64,000 bases of DNA from Lysobacter terrestris (GCF_014489475.1 NZ_CP060820.1:1504001-1568000), one strand, 5' to 3'; numbered from the stretch's first letter, positions 9,901 through 19,168 are shown. Numbers and translations are program-made. Notes: generated by a model not told the origin, from the sequence alone.

Positions 9901-10113
9901 TCAGGCGCAACCGCCGACGAAGCAGGCGTTGTCGTTGCCGGCGGTTGCCGGCGGCGCCGCGCCGAAGCGTTGCCGCGATGCGGCCGCGTTGCCGAGTTCG
10001 CCGACGAATTCGCCCGCGGCGGTGGCGGCGCCGTAGTGCGGCGCGGCGATCAGCACCGGCGAGGCGGGCTGGTCGTTGTCGATGAGGTACAGCAGGCCCT
10101 TGAACAGGTTCAT
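9901..10113 (-). CDS. Small MN-leader protein 2, unknown
   Basis: A 70-residue protein starting MNLFKGLLYLIDNDQP and ending in a cysteine-containing tail (NDNACFVGGCA). The start at 10113 was chosen because GGAGA lies seven bases upstream; an in-frame ATG seven codons earlier lacks such a site. The opening hydrophobic stretch GLLYLI matches GLLFLE in the neighbour at 10145-10324. No domain is recognised. Confidence 0.55.
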   Translation of the reverse strand: MNLFKGLLYLIDNDQPASPVLIAAPHYGAATAAGEFVGELGNAAASRQRFGAAPPATAGNDNACFVGGCA

Positions 10114-10144
10114 GACGGTCTCCGGGATCAGCAAGCGGACGGTT

Positions 10145-10324
10145 TCAATGCGTGCCTTGCGACGGGCACGGGTACAGCGGCGTAGCGGTCGGGCGGTCCT
10201 GGCGGGCGGCGGTGCTCGCCGCGTCGACGGTGGCGGCGCGAACCTCGTCGCGGGCCAGTTCGCGGGCCAGCGGCACGTCGGCCACGGCGCCTTCCAGGAA
10301 CAGCAATCCGGTCCAGATGTTCAT
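10145..10324 (-). CDS. Small MN-leader protein 3, unknown
   Basis: A 59-residue protein starting MNIWTGLLFLEGAVADVPLA. The ATG is preceded by GAGGAGTGGGGA, a strong ribosome site. It is the first gene of the small-ORF trio and lies 99 bases from the divergent LysR gene, so that regulator is a natural candidate for its control. Function unknown. Confidence 0.55.
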   Translation of the reverse strand: MNIWTGLLFLEGAVADVPLARELARDEVRAATVDAASTAARQDRPTATPLYPCPSQGTH

Positions 10325-10423
10325 TCCCCACTCCTCGGCCGATGGCGGCCCTGCTTTGAGTGAGATGAAATCTAGGCCCTTGCCTGCCCCCGAAAAAGCG
10401 ACGATTCTGCAAGCCAGCCTTGA

Positions 10424-11392
10424 ATGGATTTCAAGATGAGCCGGCCCCCGTTGCACGCCCTGCAGGGCTTCGTGGTCGCCGCGCGCGCGGGCAACCTGTC
10501 GCGCGCGGCCGAGTCGCTGCACCTCACCGTGAGCGCGCTCAGCCACCAGATCCGCGGGCTCGAGGAACGCCTGGGCCAGCGCCTGTTCGTGCGCGTCGCG
10601 CGCGGGGTCGAACTCACCGCCGACGGGCAGAGCCTGTTCGAACGCGTGTCGCCGCACTTCGATGCGATCGAGCAGGCGTTGCAGCCGTACCGCGCGCGCC
10701 GCGACGACGTACTGACGATCACGCTGATGCCGTCGTTCGCCTCGAGCTGGCTGGTGCCGCGGCTGCCGCGCTTCCTCGCCGCGCATCCGCAGATCGAGAT
10801 CAACCTGCAGTCGACGGTGAACAAGGTCGACTTCGAACGCCAGACCGACATCGATGCGGGCCTGCGTTACGGCCCGGGCGAATGGCCGGGGCTGCACGCG
10901 GTGCACCTGTTCGACGACTGGGTCGTGCCGACGGTGAGTCCGGAACTGGTCGCACGATTGGGCCGGCCGACGCTGGACACGCTCGGCGACTTCCCGTTGC
11001 TCGGCGCCCCCGGCGGGCGCTGGAGCGACTGGTTCGCGGCGTTCGGCGGCACCGCGCCGAAGCGCTTCGTCGCCAACTTCGACGATTCCGAGACGCTGCA
11101 CCGCGCCGCGGTGGAAGGGCTCGGCGTCGCCCTGGGCCGACTCACGCTGACGCGGCCGCTGGTGGAGGCGGGCCTGCTGACCACGCTGTTCGAGGAGCGG
11201 CTGAAGGCGGAGTTCGCGCATTACCTGGTGTTCCCGGAACGCTCGGCACGGCACCGCGGCCTGCACGCGTTCCGCGACTGGCTGTTGCAGGAAGCGCAGC
11301 ACTACAGCGCTTCGGCCGAGTGCGTGCAGGCGCGCGCGCGCGGCCGCACGGCGACCCCGGCGAAGCCACGCGCGAAGCAGCGTTCGCGCTGA
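10424..11392 (+). CDS. LysR-family transcriptional regulator (GcvA-like)
   Basis: A 322-residue regulator. The N-terminal winged helix-turn-helix (LHALQGFVVAARAGNLSRAAESLHLTVSALSHQIRGLEERLG, about residues 10-50) is followed by a LysR substrate-binding domain (SFASSWLVPRLPRFLAAHPQIEINLQSTVNKVDFERQTDIDAGLRYGPG). The AGNLSRAAESLHLTVSALSHQIR pattern and the DAGLRYG signature are typical of the GcvA subgroup. The C-terminus adds an Arg/Lys-rich tail after about residue 300. Start may be MDFKMSRP (10424) or the Met four codons later. It is divergent from the three small ORFs. Confidence 0.85.
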   Translation: MDFKMSRPPLHALQGFVVAARAGNLSRAAESLHLTVSALSHQIRGLEERLGQRLFVRVARGVELTADGQSLFERVSPHFDAIEQALQPYRARRDDVLTITLMPSFASSWLVPRLPRFLAAHPQIEINLQSTVNKVDFERQTDIDAGLRYGPGEWPGLHAVHLFDDWVVPTVSPELVARLGRPTLDTLGDFPLLGAPGGRWSDWFAAFGGTAPKRFVANFDDSETLHRAAVEGLGVALGRLTLTRPLVEAGLLTTLFEERLKAEFAHYLVFPERSARHRGLHAFRDWLLQEAQHYSASAECVQARARGRTATPAKPRAKQRSR

Positions 11393-11478
11393 GCGCGCAA
11401 CACTGCGGCCACATCCTGCGATGGCCGGCGCCGCGACCGCGGCGTAGGCTGCGCGCACATCCCGACATGGAGTTCCGC

Positions 11479-12345
11479 ATGAATCGCCTGCTGCCGTCCG
11501 TCGTTCTGCTGTCCGCCGCCCTTGCCGCGTGCACCACCACCGCGCCCCCCGCCGCGACCGACGGCGCCAGCGCACAGGCGAGCGCCACGGTGGCCGCCGA
11601 CCTGCCGGCGCTGGACGCCGCGCTCGCCGGCCGCTGGCGCGACGCGAAGAACAGCGCGCGCGACGGCTACCGCCATCCGCGCGAGACGCTGGCGTTCTTC
11701 GGCGTCGGCCCCGCGCAGACGGTGGTCGAGATCACCCCCGGCGGCGGCTGGTACGCGGAAGTGCTCGCGCCGTACCTGCGCGCGCGCGGCCACTACGTCG
11801 CCGCGGTGTGGGACGACGCGATCCCGGGCCAGCCCGGCTATCGCTACGGCCTCAACAAGGCGCTGCGGGCGAAGTTCGCCGCCGATCCCGCGGTGTACGG
11901 CACGCCCGACGTGCGCGTGTTCGATCCGGCCGCACCGGTGTTCGGCGCGCCCGGTTCCGCCGACGTGGTGCTGACCTTCCGCAACGCGCACAACTGGGTC
12001 GCCGACGGCAATGCCGACGCGTACTTCCAGGCGTTCTTCACCGTGCTCAAGCCGGGCGGCACGCTCGGCGTGGTCGACCACCGCGCCAAGGCGGGCACCG
12101 ACCTGGCGACGATGAAGGAGTCGGGCTACCTCACCGAAGCGCTGGTGATCGAGCACGCGACCCGCGCCGGCTTCGTGCTGGAAGCGCAGAGCGGGATCAA
12201 CGCCAATCCGAAGGACACCACCGAGCATCCCAATGGCGTGTGGACGCTGCCGCCGGTCAACCGCCACGACGCGGCCGACGATGCGAAGTACCAGGCGATC
12301 GGCGAAAGCGACCGGATGACCTTGCGGTTCCGCAAGCCGCGCTGA
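11479..12345 (+). CDS. Lipoprotein with class I SAM-methyltransferase-like domain
   Basis: A 288-residue protein with a lipoprotein signal (LLSAALAAC; acylated Cys about residue 18), so it probably sits in the periplasm or outer membrane. The body has a Rossmann-type pattern: [20 protein letters not shown] resembles SAM-binding motif [12 protein letters not shown] motif II, and [18 protein letters not shown] the post-motif. These are exported methyltransferase-like proteins whose SAM source outside the cytosol is unclear, and the real ligand may differ. Start MNRLLPS was chosen over an ATG four codons earlier because it begins the signal peptide. Confidence 0.65.
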   Translation: MNRLLPSVVLLSAALAACTTTAPPAATDGASAQASATVAADLPALDAALAGRWRDAKNSARDGYRHPRETLAFFGVGPAQTVVEITPGGGWYAEVLAPYLRARGHYVAAVWDDAIPGQPGYRYGLNKALRAKFAADPAVYGTPDVRVFDPAAPVFGAPGSADVVLTFRNAHNWVADGNADAYFQAFFTVLKPGGTLGVVDHRAKAGTDLATMKESGYLTEALVIEHATRAGFVLEAQSGINANPKDTTEHPNGVWTLPPVNRHDAADDAKYQAIGESDRMTLRFRKPR

Positions 12346-12354
12346 CGCGGGCTT

Positions 12355-12385
12355 GGGGGCTGGGGACGGGGAACTGGGGGCTGGG
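12355..12385 (+). repeat. G-rich tract, quadruplex-capable
   Basis: Five runs of three to five G separated by two to four bases occur just after the methyltransferase stop. A matching C-rich tract (12435-12470) ends right at the rluE start codon and repeats the same GGGGGCT(G/A)GGG theme on the other strand, so the two form an inverted pair around the short intergenic region. Confidence 0.5.
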
Positions 12386-12470
12386 CAGCGCCCGCTACTT
12401 CACTAGCGCCGCATACCCGACACTCTCGCTTCGCCAGCCCCTAGCCCCCAGCATCCCGCCCCCGCTCCCC

Positions 12471-13004
12471 ATGCTGATCGCCCTCAACAAGCCCTACGGC
12501 GTGCTGTGTCAGTTCACCGATCGCAGCACGCCGCCGCGCCGCACCCTGGCCGAATTCGGCCTGCCGCCGGACGTGTATGCCGCAGGCCGGCTCGACCACG
12601 ACAGCGAAGGCCTGCTGCTGCTCACCGACGACGGCGGCCTCGCCCATCGCCTGACCGACCCGAAGCACAAGCTGGCCAAGACCTACTGGGTGCAGGTCGA
12701 AGGCGACCCCGACGACGCGCAACTCGCGGCGCTGCGGCGCGGCGTCGAGCTCAACGACGGCCGCACGCGCCCGGCGCAGGCGCGGCGCATCGATGCGCCG
12801 GCGCTGTGGCCGCGCGACCCGCCGGTGCGCTTCCGCAAGTCCGTGCCCGATGCCTGGCTGGAAATCGCCATCAGCGAAGGCCGCAACCGCCAGGTGCGGC
12901 GCATGACCGCCGCGGTCGGGCTGCCGACGCTGCGACTGGTGCGGGTGGCGATCGGGCCGCACCGGCTCGACGACCTCGCCCCCGGAACATGGCGGCCGCT
13001 GTAG
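12471..13004 (+). CDS. rluE: 23S rRNA pseudouridine synthase, RluE type
   Basis: A 177-residue enzyme that isomerises a uridine to pseudouridine in 23S rRNA (position 2457 for E. coli RluE). The catalytic motif [16 protein letters not shown] (Asp in RLD, about residue 42) and the RsuA/RluB/E/F C-terminal motif [28 protein letters not shown] are both intact. There is no S4 domain, as expected for short RluE. The start ATG follows CCCCGCTCCCC directly, without a Shine-Dalgarno sequence. Confidence 0.9.
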   Translation: MLIALNKPYGVLCQFTDRSTPPRRTLAEFGLPPDVYAAGRLDHDSEGLLLLTDDGGLAHRLTDPKHKLAKTYWVQVEGDPDDAQLAALRRGVELNDGRTRPAQARRIDAPALWPRDPPVRFRKSVPDAWLEIAISEGRNRQVRRMTAAVGLPTLRLVRVAIGPHRLDDLAPGTWRPL

Positions 13005-13127
13005 CCCTGCGCGCGTCCGCGTGAAACTGAGCCATTCACGTAACTGGCCAGGCACGGTCCCGCTGCCCGCCGGGTTTTGCTACTTTGACCCGCCCCAGCG
13101 CCCGCAGGGAGCCCCGGCCCACCACCG

Positions 13128-14252
13128 ATGAGCTACGTCGCCCCAAACGGCCGCATCCTTGTCGTCGACGACCAGCCGGTCAACCTGCGCGTCGTCAGCA
13201 GCCTGCTGTCGCGGCAGGGCTACGACGTCATCGTCGCCGGCAGCGGCGACGAAGCACTGGAGCGCTACCGGGAGACCGCCCCGGACCTGGTCCTGCTCGA
13301 CATGATCATGCCCGGCATGGACGGCTTCGACGTGCTCAAGGCGCTGGAAGCGCTGCCGCCGCCGGTGGCGCCGGTGGTGTTCGTGACCGCCGCGCAGGAC
13401 CGCGACATGCTGCTGCGCGCCTTCGAAGCCGGCGTGGTCGACTACGTCACCAAGCCGTTCCTGCCCGAGGAGTTGCTCGCGCGCGTCAACGCGCACATCG
13501 GCCTCAAGCTCACCCGCGACCGCCTCGAACGCGTCGCCCGCGAGCGCGAGGAACTGGTGAACCTGGTCGCCCACGACCTCAAGAACCCGCTCAGCAGCGT
13601 GCTGTTCGCCAGCGACCTGCTGCGCGCCGAGGGCTGCCGGCCCGAGCGCGTGCCGCATTACCTCGCGGTGATCCACGAAAGCGCGCAGGACGCGCTGGGC
13701 TACATCCGCGAATACCTGGAAACCAGCATGGGCGCGGCCACCGCGCGCCCCGACCTGCAGGCGGGCCTGGCCGACACGCTGGACTGGCTGCTGCGCCGCT
13801 ACGGCATGCAGCTGGAAGCGCGGGGCATCCGCGTGGTCGTCACGCCGCCACCGGCGGAGGCGCGCGTGCGCATCGACGAGCGCGTGCTGCGCCAGGTCGC
13901 CGAGAACCTGGTCTCCAACGCGCTGAAGTACGCGCCCGACAGCGAACTCACCCTGGCCGTGCGCAGCGGTGCACCGGGCTACTGGCAGCTGCTCGTCGCC
14001 GATCGCGGCCCGGGCATCCCGGCGCACCAGCAGCGCCTGCTGTTCAAGCCGTTCACCCGGTTGCAGGACCGCGACGATGGCATCTCCAACGGCCTGGGCC
14101 TGTCGCTGGCCAAGCAGATCATCGCCGGTGCCGGCGGCCAGCTCTGGTACGAGGAGCGCGAAGGCGGTGGCGCGCTGTTCGTGATCGAGCTGCCCGAAGC
14201 AACGGTCGCGCCCGCCACCGGCCACGCAGTCCCGACGCCGACGGCGCCGTAA
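13128..14252 (+). CDS. Hybrid response regulator-histidine kinase
   Basis: A 374-residue cytosolic protein. The N-terminal receiver (residues about 9-125) has VVDD, the phospho-acceptor in VLLDMIMPGMDG and the conserved Lys in DYVTKPFLP. The HisKA domain has the H-box LVAHDLKNPLSSVL. The HATPase domain has the N-box ENLVSNALKYAP, DRGPGIP, FTRLQD and GLGLSLAKQI. There is no membrane segment or sensor domain, so the input must come by phosphotransfer to the receiver from another kinase. It stands alone; no output gene is adjacent. Confidence 0.9.
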   Translation: MSYVAPNGRILVVDDQPVNLRVVSSLLSRQGYDVIVAGSGDEALERYRETAPDLVLLDMIMPGMDGFDVLKALEALPPPVAPVVFVTAAQDRDMLLRAFEAGVVDYVTKPFLPEELLARVNAHIGLKLTRDRLERVAREREELVNLVAHDLKNPLSSVLFASDLLRAEGCRPERVPHYLAVIHESAQDALGYIREYLETSMGAATARPDLQAGLADTLDWLLRRYGMQLEARGIRVVVTPPPAEARVRIDERVLRQVAENLVSNALKYAPDSELTLAVRSGAPGYWQLLVADRGPGIPAHQQRLLFKPFTRLQDRDDGISNGLGLSLAKQIIAGAGGQLWYEEREGGGALFVIELPEATVAPATGHAVPTPTAP

Positions 14253-14270
14253 CGGCGACGGCGCGGCGGC

Positions 14271-14639
14271 TCAGTCCGCGGAGGCCGCCGGTGCGCGCAC
14301 CCGGGTGGCGCGCGGGCGCCGCGTGCCGTTGCCGCGCTTGGCCTCGATGCGGCGCGCGCTGCCTTCGATCGGTTCGTGCTCGCCCTCGCCCGCTTCGACG
14401 CGTCGGGCGCGACGGCGCGCCGCGTACCAGAGCAGCCCGACGCCGGCGACCGCGGCGGCGATCATCACCGGATTGCGCCGTGCGAACTTGCCCGCGACCT
14501 TCGCCCCGCTCTTGAGCACGCCGAGCTTGGCGCCGGCCTCCAGCAGCTGCCCGGCCCTGGGCAGGGCGTGGCGCACGTTGTCGCCGACCGCACCGGCCAG
14601 TTCCAACGCGCGTTCCGAAATCGCTTCGATCCTGTTCAT
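14271..14639 (-). CDS. Small membrane protein, unknown
   Basis: A 122-residue protein. An N-terminal amphipathic region (MNRIEAISERALELAGAVGD) and repeated Gly/Ala-rich helices are followed by a single transmembrane helix (PVMIAAAVAGVGLLWYAAR, about residues 57-75). The tail is highly basic (RRRARR and further Arg/Lys). It resembles uncharacterised xanthomonad envelope proteins of DUF883-like layout, but no firm family can be named. It is convergent with the hybrid kinase gene. Confidence 0.55.
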   Translation of the reverse strand: MNRIEAISERALELAGAVGDNVRHALPRAGQLLEAGAKLGVLKSGAKVAGKFARRNPVMIAAAVAGVGLLWYAARRRARRVEAGEGEHEPIEGSARRIEAKRGNGTRRPRATRVRAPAASAD

Positions 14640-14763
14640 GCGGGCCCTCGTTGCTCAACGCTGGCGGCCAGTCTCCGCTGCGCTTCGTTGACTCGGCGTG
14701 AGCGGTTGCCGCGGACGCGGCCAGCACCGATCATCGACGTTCATCCTTCACCCAGCGGTCGCC

Positions 14764-15435
14764 ATGATTCGCCTCCTGTCCCAAGTCCTCAACAACGCGG
14801 AACTGCAGGCGGTGCGCGAATGGTTGCCGCAGATCGCGTTCGGCGACGGCCGCATCACCAACCAGGCCTCGGGCGTGAAGCACAACCTGCAGGCGCCGCA
14901 GGAGGATCCGGTCAACGCGCGCATCGCCCAGCTCGCGCGCGACGCGCTGGCGCGGCACCCGGACCTGCGCACCTACGCGATGCCGCGCACCATGGCGCGC
15001 ACCACCGTCGTGCGCTACGAACCGGGCATGACCTACGGCTGGCATGTCGACGAAGCGCTGTTCCCGTCGACGCCGCCGATGCGCAGCGACCTGTCGTGCA
15101 CGATCTTCCTCAGCGACCCGGCCGACTACGACGGCGGCGAGCTGACCATCCAGCTCGGCGCGCAGGAACTGTCCTACAAGCTCAAGGCCGGCGACGCGAT
15201 CCTGTATCCGTCGACGACCATCCACCAGGTCGCGCCGGTGACCCGCGGCGTACGCGTGGCGGCGATCACCTGGCTGCACAGCTGGATCGCCGACACCAAC
15301 CAGCGCGAACTGCTGGTGCAGCTCGACGAGGCCCGCAGCATCGCCGCGCGCGGCGCAGCGCCGGGCGATCCGCGCCTGCAGGTACTGCTCGAATCGCTGA
15401 AGACCAACCTGTTCCGGATGTGGGCCGATACCTGA
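14764..15435 (+). CDS. PKHD-type Fe(II)/2-oxoglutarate dioxygenase (PiuC/YbiX-like)
   Basis: A 223-residue cytosolic oxygenase. The iron facial triad is visible as H94 and D96 (YGWHVDEALF) and H154 (TTIHQVAPV), with R164 in TRGVR as the 2-oxoglutarate ligand. Family features include TMARTTVVRYEPGMTYGWH and the C-terminal LLESLKTNLFRMWAD. Relatives often accompany TonB-dependent siderophore receptors, but none is adjacent here; the neighbour is a sulfotransferase-like gene. Substrate is unknown. Confidence 0.85.
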   Translation: MIRLLSQVLNNAELQAVREWLPQIAFGDGRITNQASGVKHNLQAPQEDPVNARIAQLARDALARHPDLRTYAMPRTMARTTVVRYEPGMTYGWHVDEALFPSTPPMRSDLSCTIFLSDPADYDGGELTIQLGAQELSYKLKAGDAILYPSTTIHQVAPVTRGVRVAAITWLHSWIADTNQRELLVQLDEARSIAARGAAPGDPRLQVLLESLKTNLFRMWADT

Positions 15436-15441
15436 GCCGGC

Positions 15442-16449
15442 TCAGGCCAGCGCCTGCAACTGCGGGTGCCGCTGCAGCCGCGCGTCCACCCAGGCCACGC
15501 CTTCGCTGATGCCGTCGGCGTGGCGCTGCATCGCCAGCGCGAGGTCGTGGGCGCGGTCGTCGCGGCCGTAGCCGTGGTCCTGCGCCTTGGCGTAGCGGCC
15601 CCACGCCGGCGCCTGCAGCGCCGCAGCCACGCCGGCCGGATCGAGCGACAAATGCGCGGCGATCGCCTGCAGCACCGCCTGCGGGTGCGCCAGCAGGTGC
15701 TCGAAATCGACGCGCAGGAAGTGCTGCGGGTGCGCCTGCGCCAGGGCGGCGAAGCGCACGCGTTCGGCCAGCCAGCCCATCGCGCACTGCTGCGGCAGCG
15801 ACAGCGCGTGCAACATCACGTCGTCACCGTAGCCGTGCGCGTGCAGGTCGCGCAGGCGTTCGCCGGCCGCGACCGCGGCATCGCGCACCGAATCGGCGGA
15901 CTTGAGCAGCGTCGCCAGGTACGGCCGCAACGGCATGTCCAGCAGCAACGCGCGCAGCGCCGGCTGTTGCGCCAGCAGCGGTGCGATCAGGCCGTTGCAG
16001 CCGCTGGTGGCCTTGATCACGGTGCGGGTGGCGCCCGCCAGCGGTCGCGACCAGGCCCGCCACAACTGCTGCAGCAACGCGTCGGTTTCCGGCGGCGCTA
16101 AGCGCGAATCGACTTCCTCGCGGTGCGGCCACGCCTCCGCCAGCGTGCGCAGCGGCAGCGGTTCGCGCAGCGATTGCACGCCCGGCCAGGCTTCGAGCAG
16201 GCGGCTGAGCAGGGTCGAACCGCAGTGGCCGATGTGGAAGATCGCGGCGGCCGGTGGCGCCGGTTCCAGCGTGGCATCGCGCAATGTCGCCAGCGGCAAC
16301 CAGCCGCCTTCGGCGTCCGGCTTCAGTGCGCGCTCGTCGAGGAACGCGGCCTCGCGGCGCTGCACGGCGTCCATGCGCAGCAGCAGCACGCGACGCGTCA
16401 CCGGATCGAGCTTGAAGGGCAGGAAGTGCGGATCGGCGAGCGGCGTCAT
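15442..16449 (-). CDS. Sulfotransferase-like P-loop protein
   Basis: A 335-residue protein. FHIGHCGSTLLSRLLEAWPG (about residues 71-90) resembles the 5'-phosphosulfate-binding loop of PAPS sulfotransferases, and VIKATSGCNG is a possible second binding strand. The C-terminal half is helical (DFEHLLAHPQAVLQAIAAHLSL), as in this fold. It is convergent with the dioxygenase gene, six bases apart. Cofactor and substrate are not provable from sequence; a kinase-like role is less likely. The start lies just downstream of the duplicated hrpB tail. Confidence 0.65.
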   Translation of the reverse strand: MTPLADPHFLPFKLDPVTRRVLLLRMDAVQRREAAFLDERALKPDAEGGWLPLATLRDATLEPAPPAAAIFHIGHCGSTLLSRLLEAWPGVQSLREPLPLRTLAEAWPHREEVDSRLAPPETDALLQQLWRAWSRPLAGATRTVIKATSGCNGLIAPLLAQQPALRALLLDMPLRPYLATLLKSADSVRDAAVAAGERLRDLHAHGYGDDVMLHALSLPQQCAMGWLAERVRFAALAQAHPQHFLRVDFEHLLAHPQAVLQAIAAHLSLDPAGVAAALQAPAWGRYAKAQDHGYGRDDRAHDLALAMQRHADGISEGVAWVDARLQRHPQLQALA

Positions 16450-16489
16450 TCCCGCAGTTTATGGTGGCGCCGCCATCATGTGTGGCCGC

Positions 16490-16701
16490 GAGAATGGCCC
16501 ACCGCCGCCGCGGATGATGACGCCTCAGGTGCCGCGCGGCTTGGCGCGGTGCGTCGCAGTGGCGTTCCAGGGGTCGTCGGGCCGCGCCGCCACGACAACG
16601 GGCAATTGAGAATGACCCACCGCCGCCGCGGGTGATGAAGCCTCAGGTCCCGCGCGGCTTGGCGCGGTGCGTCGCGGTGGCGTTCCAGGGGTCGTCGGGC
16701 C
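16490..16701 (-). repeat. Tandem partial duplication of the hrpB 3' end
   Basis: Two 94-base segments, 16490-16583 and 16608-16701, differ at only five positions and lie 118 bases apart. The second is the real end of hrpB (stop at 16643). The first is a detached copy that still encodes PDDPWNATATHRAKPRGT and a stop. The two differences inside the coding part (ACT/ACC and GGC/GGG) are both synonymous. The copy has no start of its own and lies in the leader of the sulfotransferase-like gene. Confidence 0.8.
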
Positions 16702-19168
16702 ACGGGTGGCGCGGATACCGCCCCTTCATCTCCTTCTTCACTTCCGGATAGGTGCGGTCCCAGAAGCTGCGCAGGTCGCGGGTGATCTGCAGCGGCTTGC
16801 CGCCCGGCGAGAGCAGGTGCAGGGTCAGCGGCACGCGGCCGTCGGCGATGCGCGGGGTGTCGGCGAGGCCGAACAGCTCCTGCAGCTTCACCGCCAGCAC
16901 CGGCGCATCGGGTGCGCCTGCGCCGTCGTTCGCCGTCGCATCGAAGCCGTACTCGATGCGTCGCTCCATACCCGAGGGCACGACGATCCGCGTCGGCGCG
17001 AGCGCGTCGACCTTCTGCCGCGTCGCCCAGTCGAGCGACGACTTCAGGGCGTCGCCCAGCGCCTGTTCGTCGAGCGCGTCCAGCCGGGTCTTGCCGCTCA
17101 ACGCCGGCTTGAGCCAGCGGTCGAGCGATGCGAGCAGCGCGGCGTCGGACAGGTCCGGCAGCGCGTCGGCGAGTTCCGGCACCCACGCGCGCAGGCAGCG
17201 CACGCGCGCGCGCCATTGCGCCAGCGCTTCGGTCCACGGCAGCGCCGCCAGGCCGAGCTGGCGCACCGCATCGACCAGCGCATCGGCGTAGCGCGCGGCA
17301 TCCGGTTTCGCCAGTGGCTTGCTCTCCAGCACGATGCGGTCGAAGCGGGTTTCGCGCACTGCCGCTATTCCGCGCGTGTTCGCGTCCCACACCACCCGGT
17401 CCTCGCGGGTGTAACGCTGCGGGAAGTCGCGTTGCAGCCGCGCCTCGTCCAGCGGCGCGGCGCGCAGGATGCGGGCGTCGCGCGCTTCGTCGCGCAGTTC
17501 GCTGATGACGATCCAGGGTTCGCCGTACAGCGCGCTGTCGTCGAACAACTTGGCGCTGCGGCCGTTGGCGAGCTGGTAGCGGTACGGATCGCCCGGGTGC
17601 TGGCGCGCGATGCGATCGGGATACGCATGCAGCAGCACGTCGCCGATCACGTGCGCCGGCAGGTGCGACGGCGGCGGCGCATCGCTGCGCAGGCGGCGGC
17701 GCCACTGCCTGGCCGCCTGGTCGAGCGCGGCCAGCGCCGAACGCGAGGCATCGGCACCGACGCGGCCCGCGCGGAACGCCGCCAGCGCCTGCCAGCGTTC
17801 GGCCAGTGCGTCCGAACGTGAACGCAACGGATCACGCGCCTCGATCAGCGCGGCCAGGTCGCAGGCCAGCGCGCGTTCGTCGGTGTCGTCGGGCGCCAGC
17901 AGCATCGCCGCCAACCGCGGGTGCGTGCCGAGCGCGAGCATGCGCTTGCCCAGCGGCGTGATCGTCGCGCCGTCGAGCGCGCCCAGGCGTTGCAGCAGTT
18001 CGCGCGCAGCGGCGAGCGCGCCGGTCGGCGGTGCATCGACGAAGCGCAGGTTGGCATCGCCCCACGCGGCCAGTTCCAGCGCGAGGCCGGCGAGTTCGAC
18101 CTGCGCGATCTCCGGGCGCCGCTGCGGGTCCAGCCGCTGCGATTCCGGCCACAGCCGGTAGGCGAACCCCTCGGCAACGCGACCGGCGCGGCCGGCGCGC
18201 TGGTCGGCCGAGGCCTGCGCGATGGCCACCACGTCGAGGCGGGCGAAACCGCTGTTGGGGTCGTAGCGCGGTTCGCGCGCGAGGCCGCTGTCGATCACCA
18301 CGCGCACGCCGGGCAGGGTGACGCTGGATTCGGCGACATTGGTGGCGAGCACGACGCGGCGGTGGCCATCGGGATCCGGTTGCAGCACGCGCGACTGCTG
18401 CTCGACCGGCAGTTCGCCGTGCAGCTGCAGCACGTCGATCGCCTGGCCGGCCGGCAGCGCATTCGCCAGGGCGGCGTCGGTGCGCGCGATCTCGCGCTGG
18501 CCGGGCAGGAACACCAGCACGTCGCCCGGATGCTGCGCGAGCGCGTGCTCGACCGCACGGCGCGCCTGTTGTTCGATCGCTTCCTCGCGCTTGCCGGGAA
18601 AGTGCGCGACGCTCACCGGATAGCTGCGGCCGGCGCTGCTCAGGCGCGGTGCGTCGAGGAAAGTCGCCAGGCGTTCGCCGTCGAGCGTCGCCGACATCAC
18701 CACGATGCGCAGATCCTCGCGCAGCGAGGCCTGCACGTCGAGCGCGAGCGCCAGGCCGAGGTCGGCGGCGAGGTGGCGTTCGTGGAATTCGTCGAACAGC
18801 AACGCACCGACGTCTTCCAGCATCGGGTCGTCCTGCAGCATGCGGGTGAGGATGCCCTCGGTGACGACCTCGATCCGGGTCGCCGCGGACACCTTGTTCT
18901 CGAAGCGGATGCGGTAACCGACGCTGCCGCCGACCGCTTCGCCGCGTTGCTGCGCCATGAAGTTGGCCGCGGCGCGCGCGGCGACGCGGCGCGGTTCCAG
19001 CATCACGATCTTCCGGCCGCCCAGCCACGGCGCGGCGAGCAGCGCCGGCGGCACCTGGGTGGTCTTGCCGGCGCCCGGCGGCGCTTCCAGCACCAGGCGC
19101 GGGTGGGTGGCCAGCGATGCGAGGATGCGCGGCAGCAGTTCGTCGATGGGGAAGGCGGGGCGGTTCAC
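16643..19168 (-). CDS. hrpB: ATP-dependent helicase HrpB
   Basis: An 841-residue DExH-box helicase. Walker A is APPGAGKTTQVP, motif II LLFDEFHERH, motif III VMSATLDG, and motifs V/VI FLPGQREIARTDAAL, VLATNVAESSVTLPGV and QRAGRAGR. The C-terminal HrpB domain is present (RAWVPELADALPDL to the end). The cellular role of HrpB is poorly defined; relatives act on RNA. The GTG at 19168 (VNRPAFPIDELLPRI) is the likely start, as an upstream in-frame ATG falls inside an interspersed repeat. The last codons are duplicated downstream. Confidence 0.92.
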   Translation of the reverse strand: MNRPAFPIDELLPRILASLATHPRLVLEAPPGAGKTTQVPPALLAAPWLGGRKIVMLEPRRVAARAAANFMAQQRGEAVGGSVGYRIRFENKVSAATRIEVVTEGILTRMLQDDPMLEDVGALLFDEFHERHLAADLGLALALDVQASLREDLRIVVMSATLDGERLATFLDAPRLSSAGRSYPVSVAHFPGKREEAIEQQARRAVEHALAQHPGDVLVFLPGQREIARTDAALANALPAGQAIDVLQLHGELPVEQQSRVLQPDPDGHRRVVLATNVAESSVTLPGVRVVIDSGLAREPRYDPNSGFARLDVVAIAQASADQRAGRAGRVAEGFAYRLWPESQRLDPQRRPEIAQVELAGLALELAAWGDANLRFVDAPPTGALAAARELLQRLGALDGATITPLGKRMLALGTHPRLAAMLLAPDDTDERALACDLAALIEARDPLRSRSDALAERWQALAAFRAGRVGADASRSALAALDQAARQWRRRLRSDAPPPSHLPAHVIGDVLLHAYPDRIARQHPGDPYRYQLANGRSAKLFDDSALYGEPWIVISELRDEARDARILRAAPLDEARLQRDFPQRYTREDRVVWDANTRGIAAVRETRFDRIVLESKPLAKPDAARYADALVDAVRQLGLAALPWTEALAQWRARVRCLRAWVPELADALPDLSDAALLASLDRWLKPALSGKTRLDALDEQALGDALKSSLDWATRQKVDALAPTRIVVPSGMERRIEYGFDATANDGAGAPDAPVLAVKLQELFGLADTPRIADGRVPLTLHLLSPGGKPLQITRDLRSFWDRTYPEVKKEMKGRYPRHPWPDDPWNATATHRAKPRGT

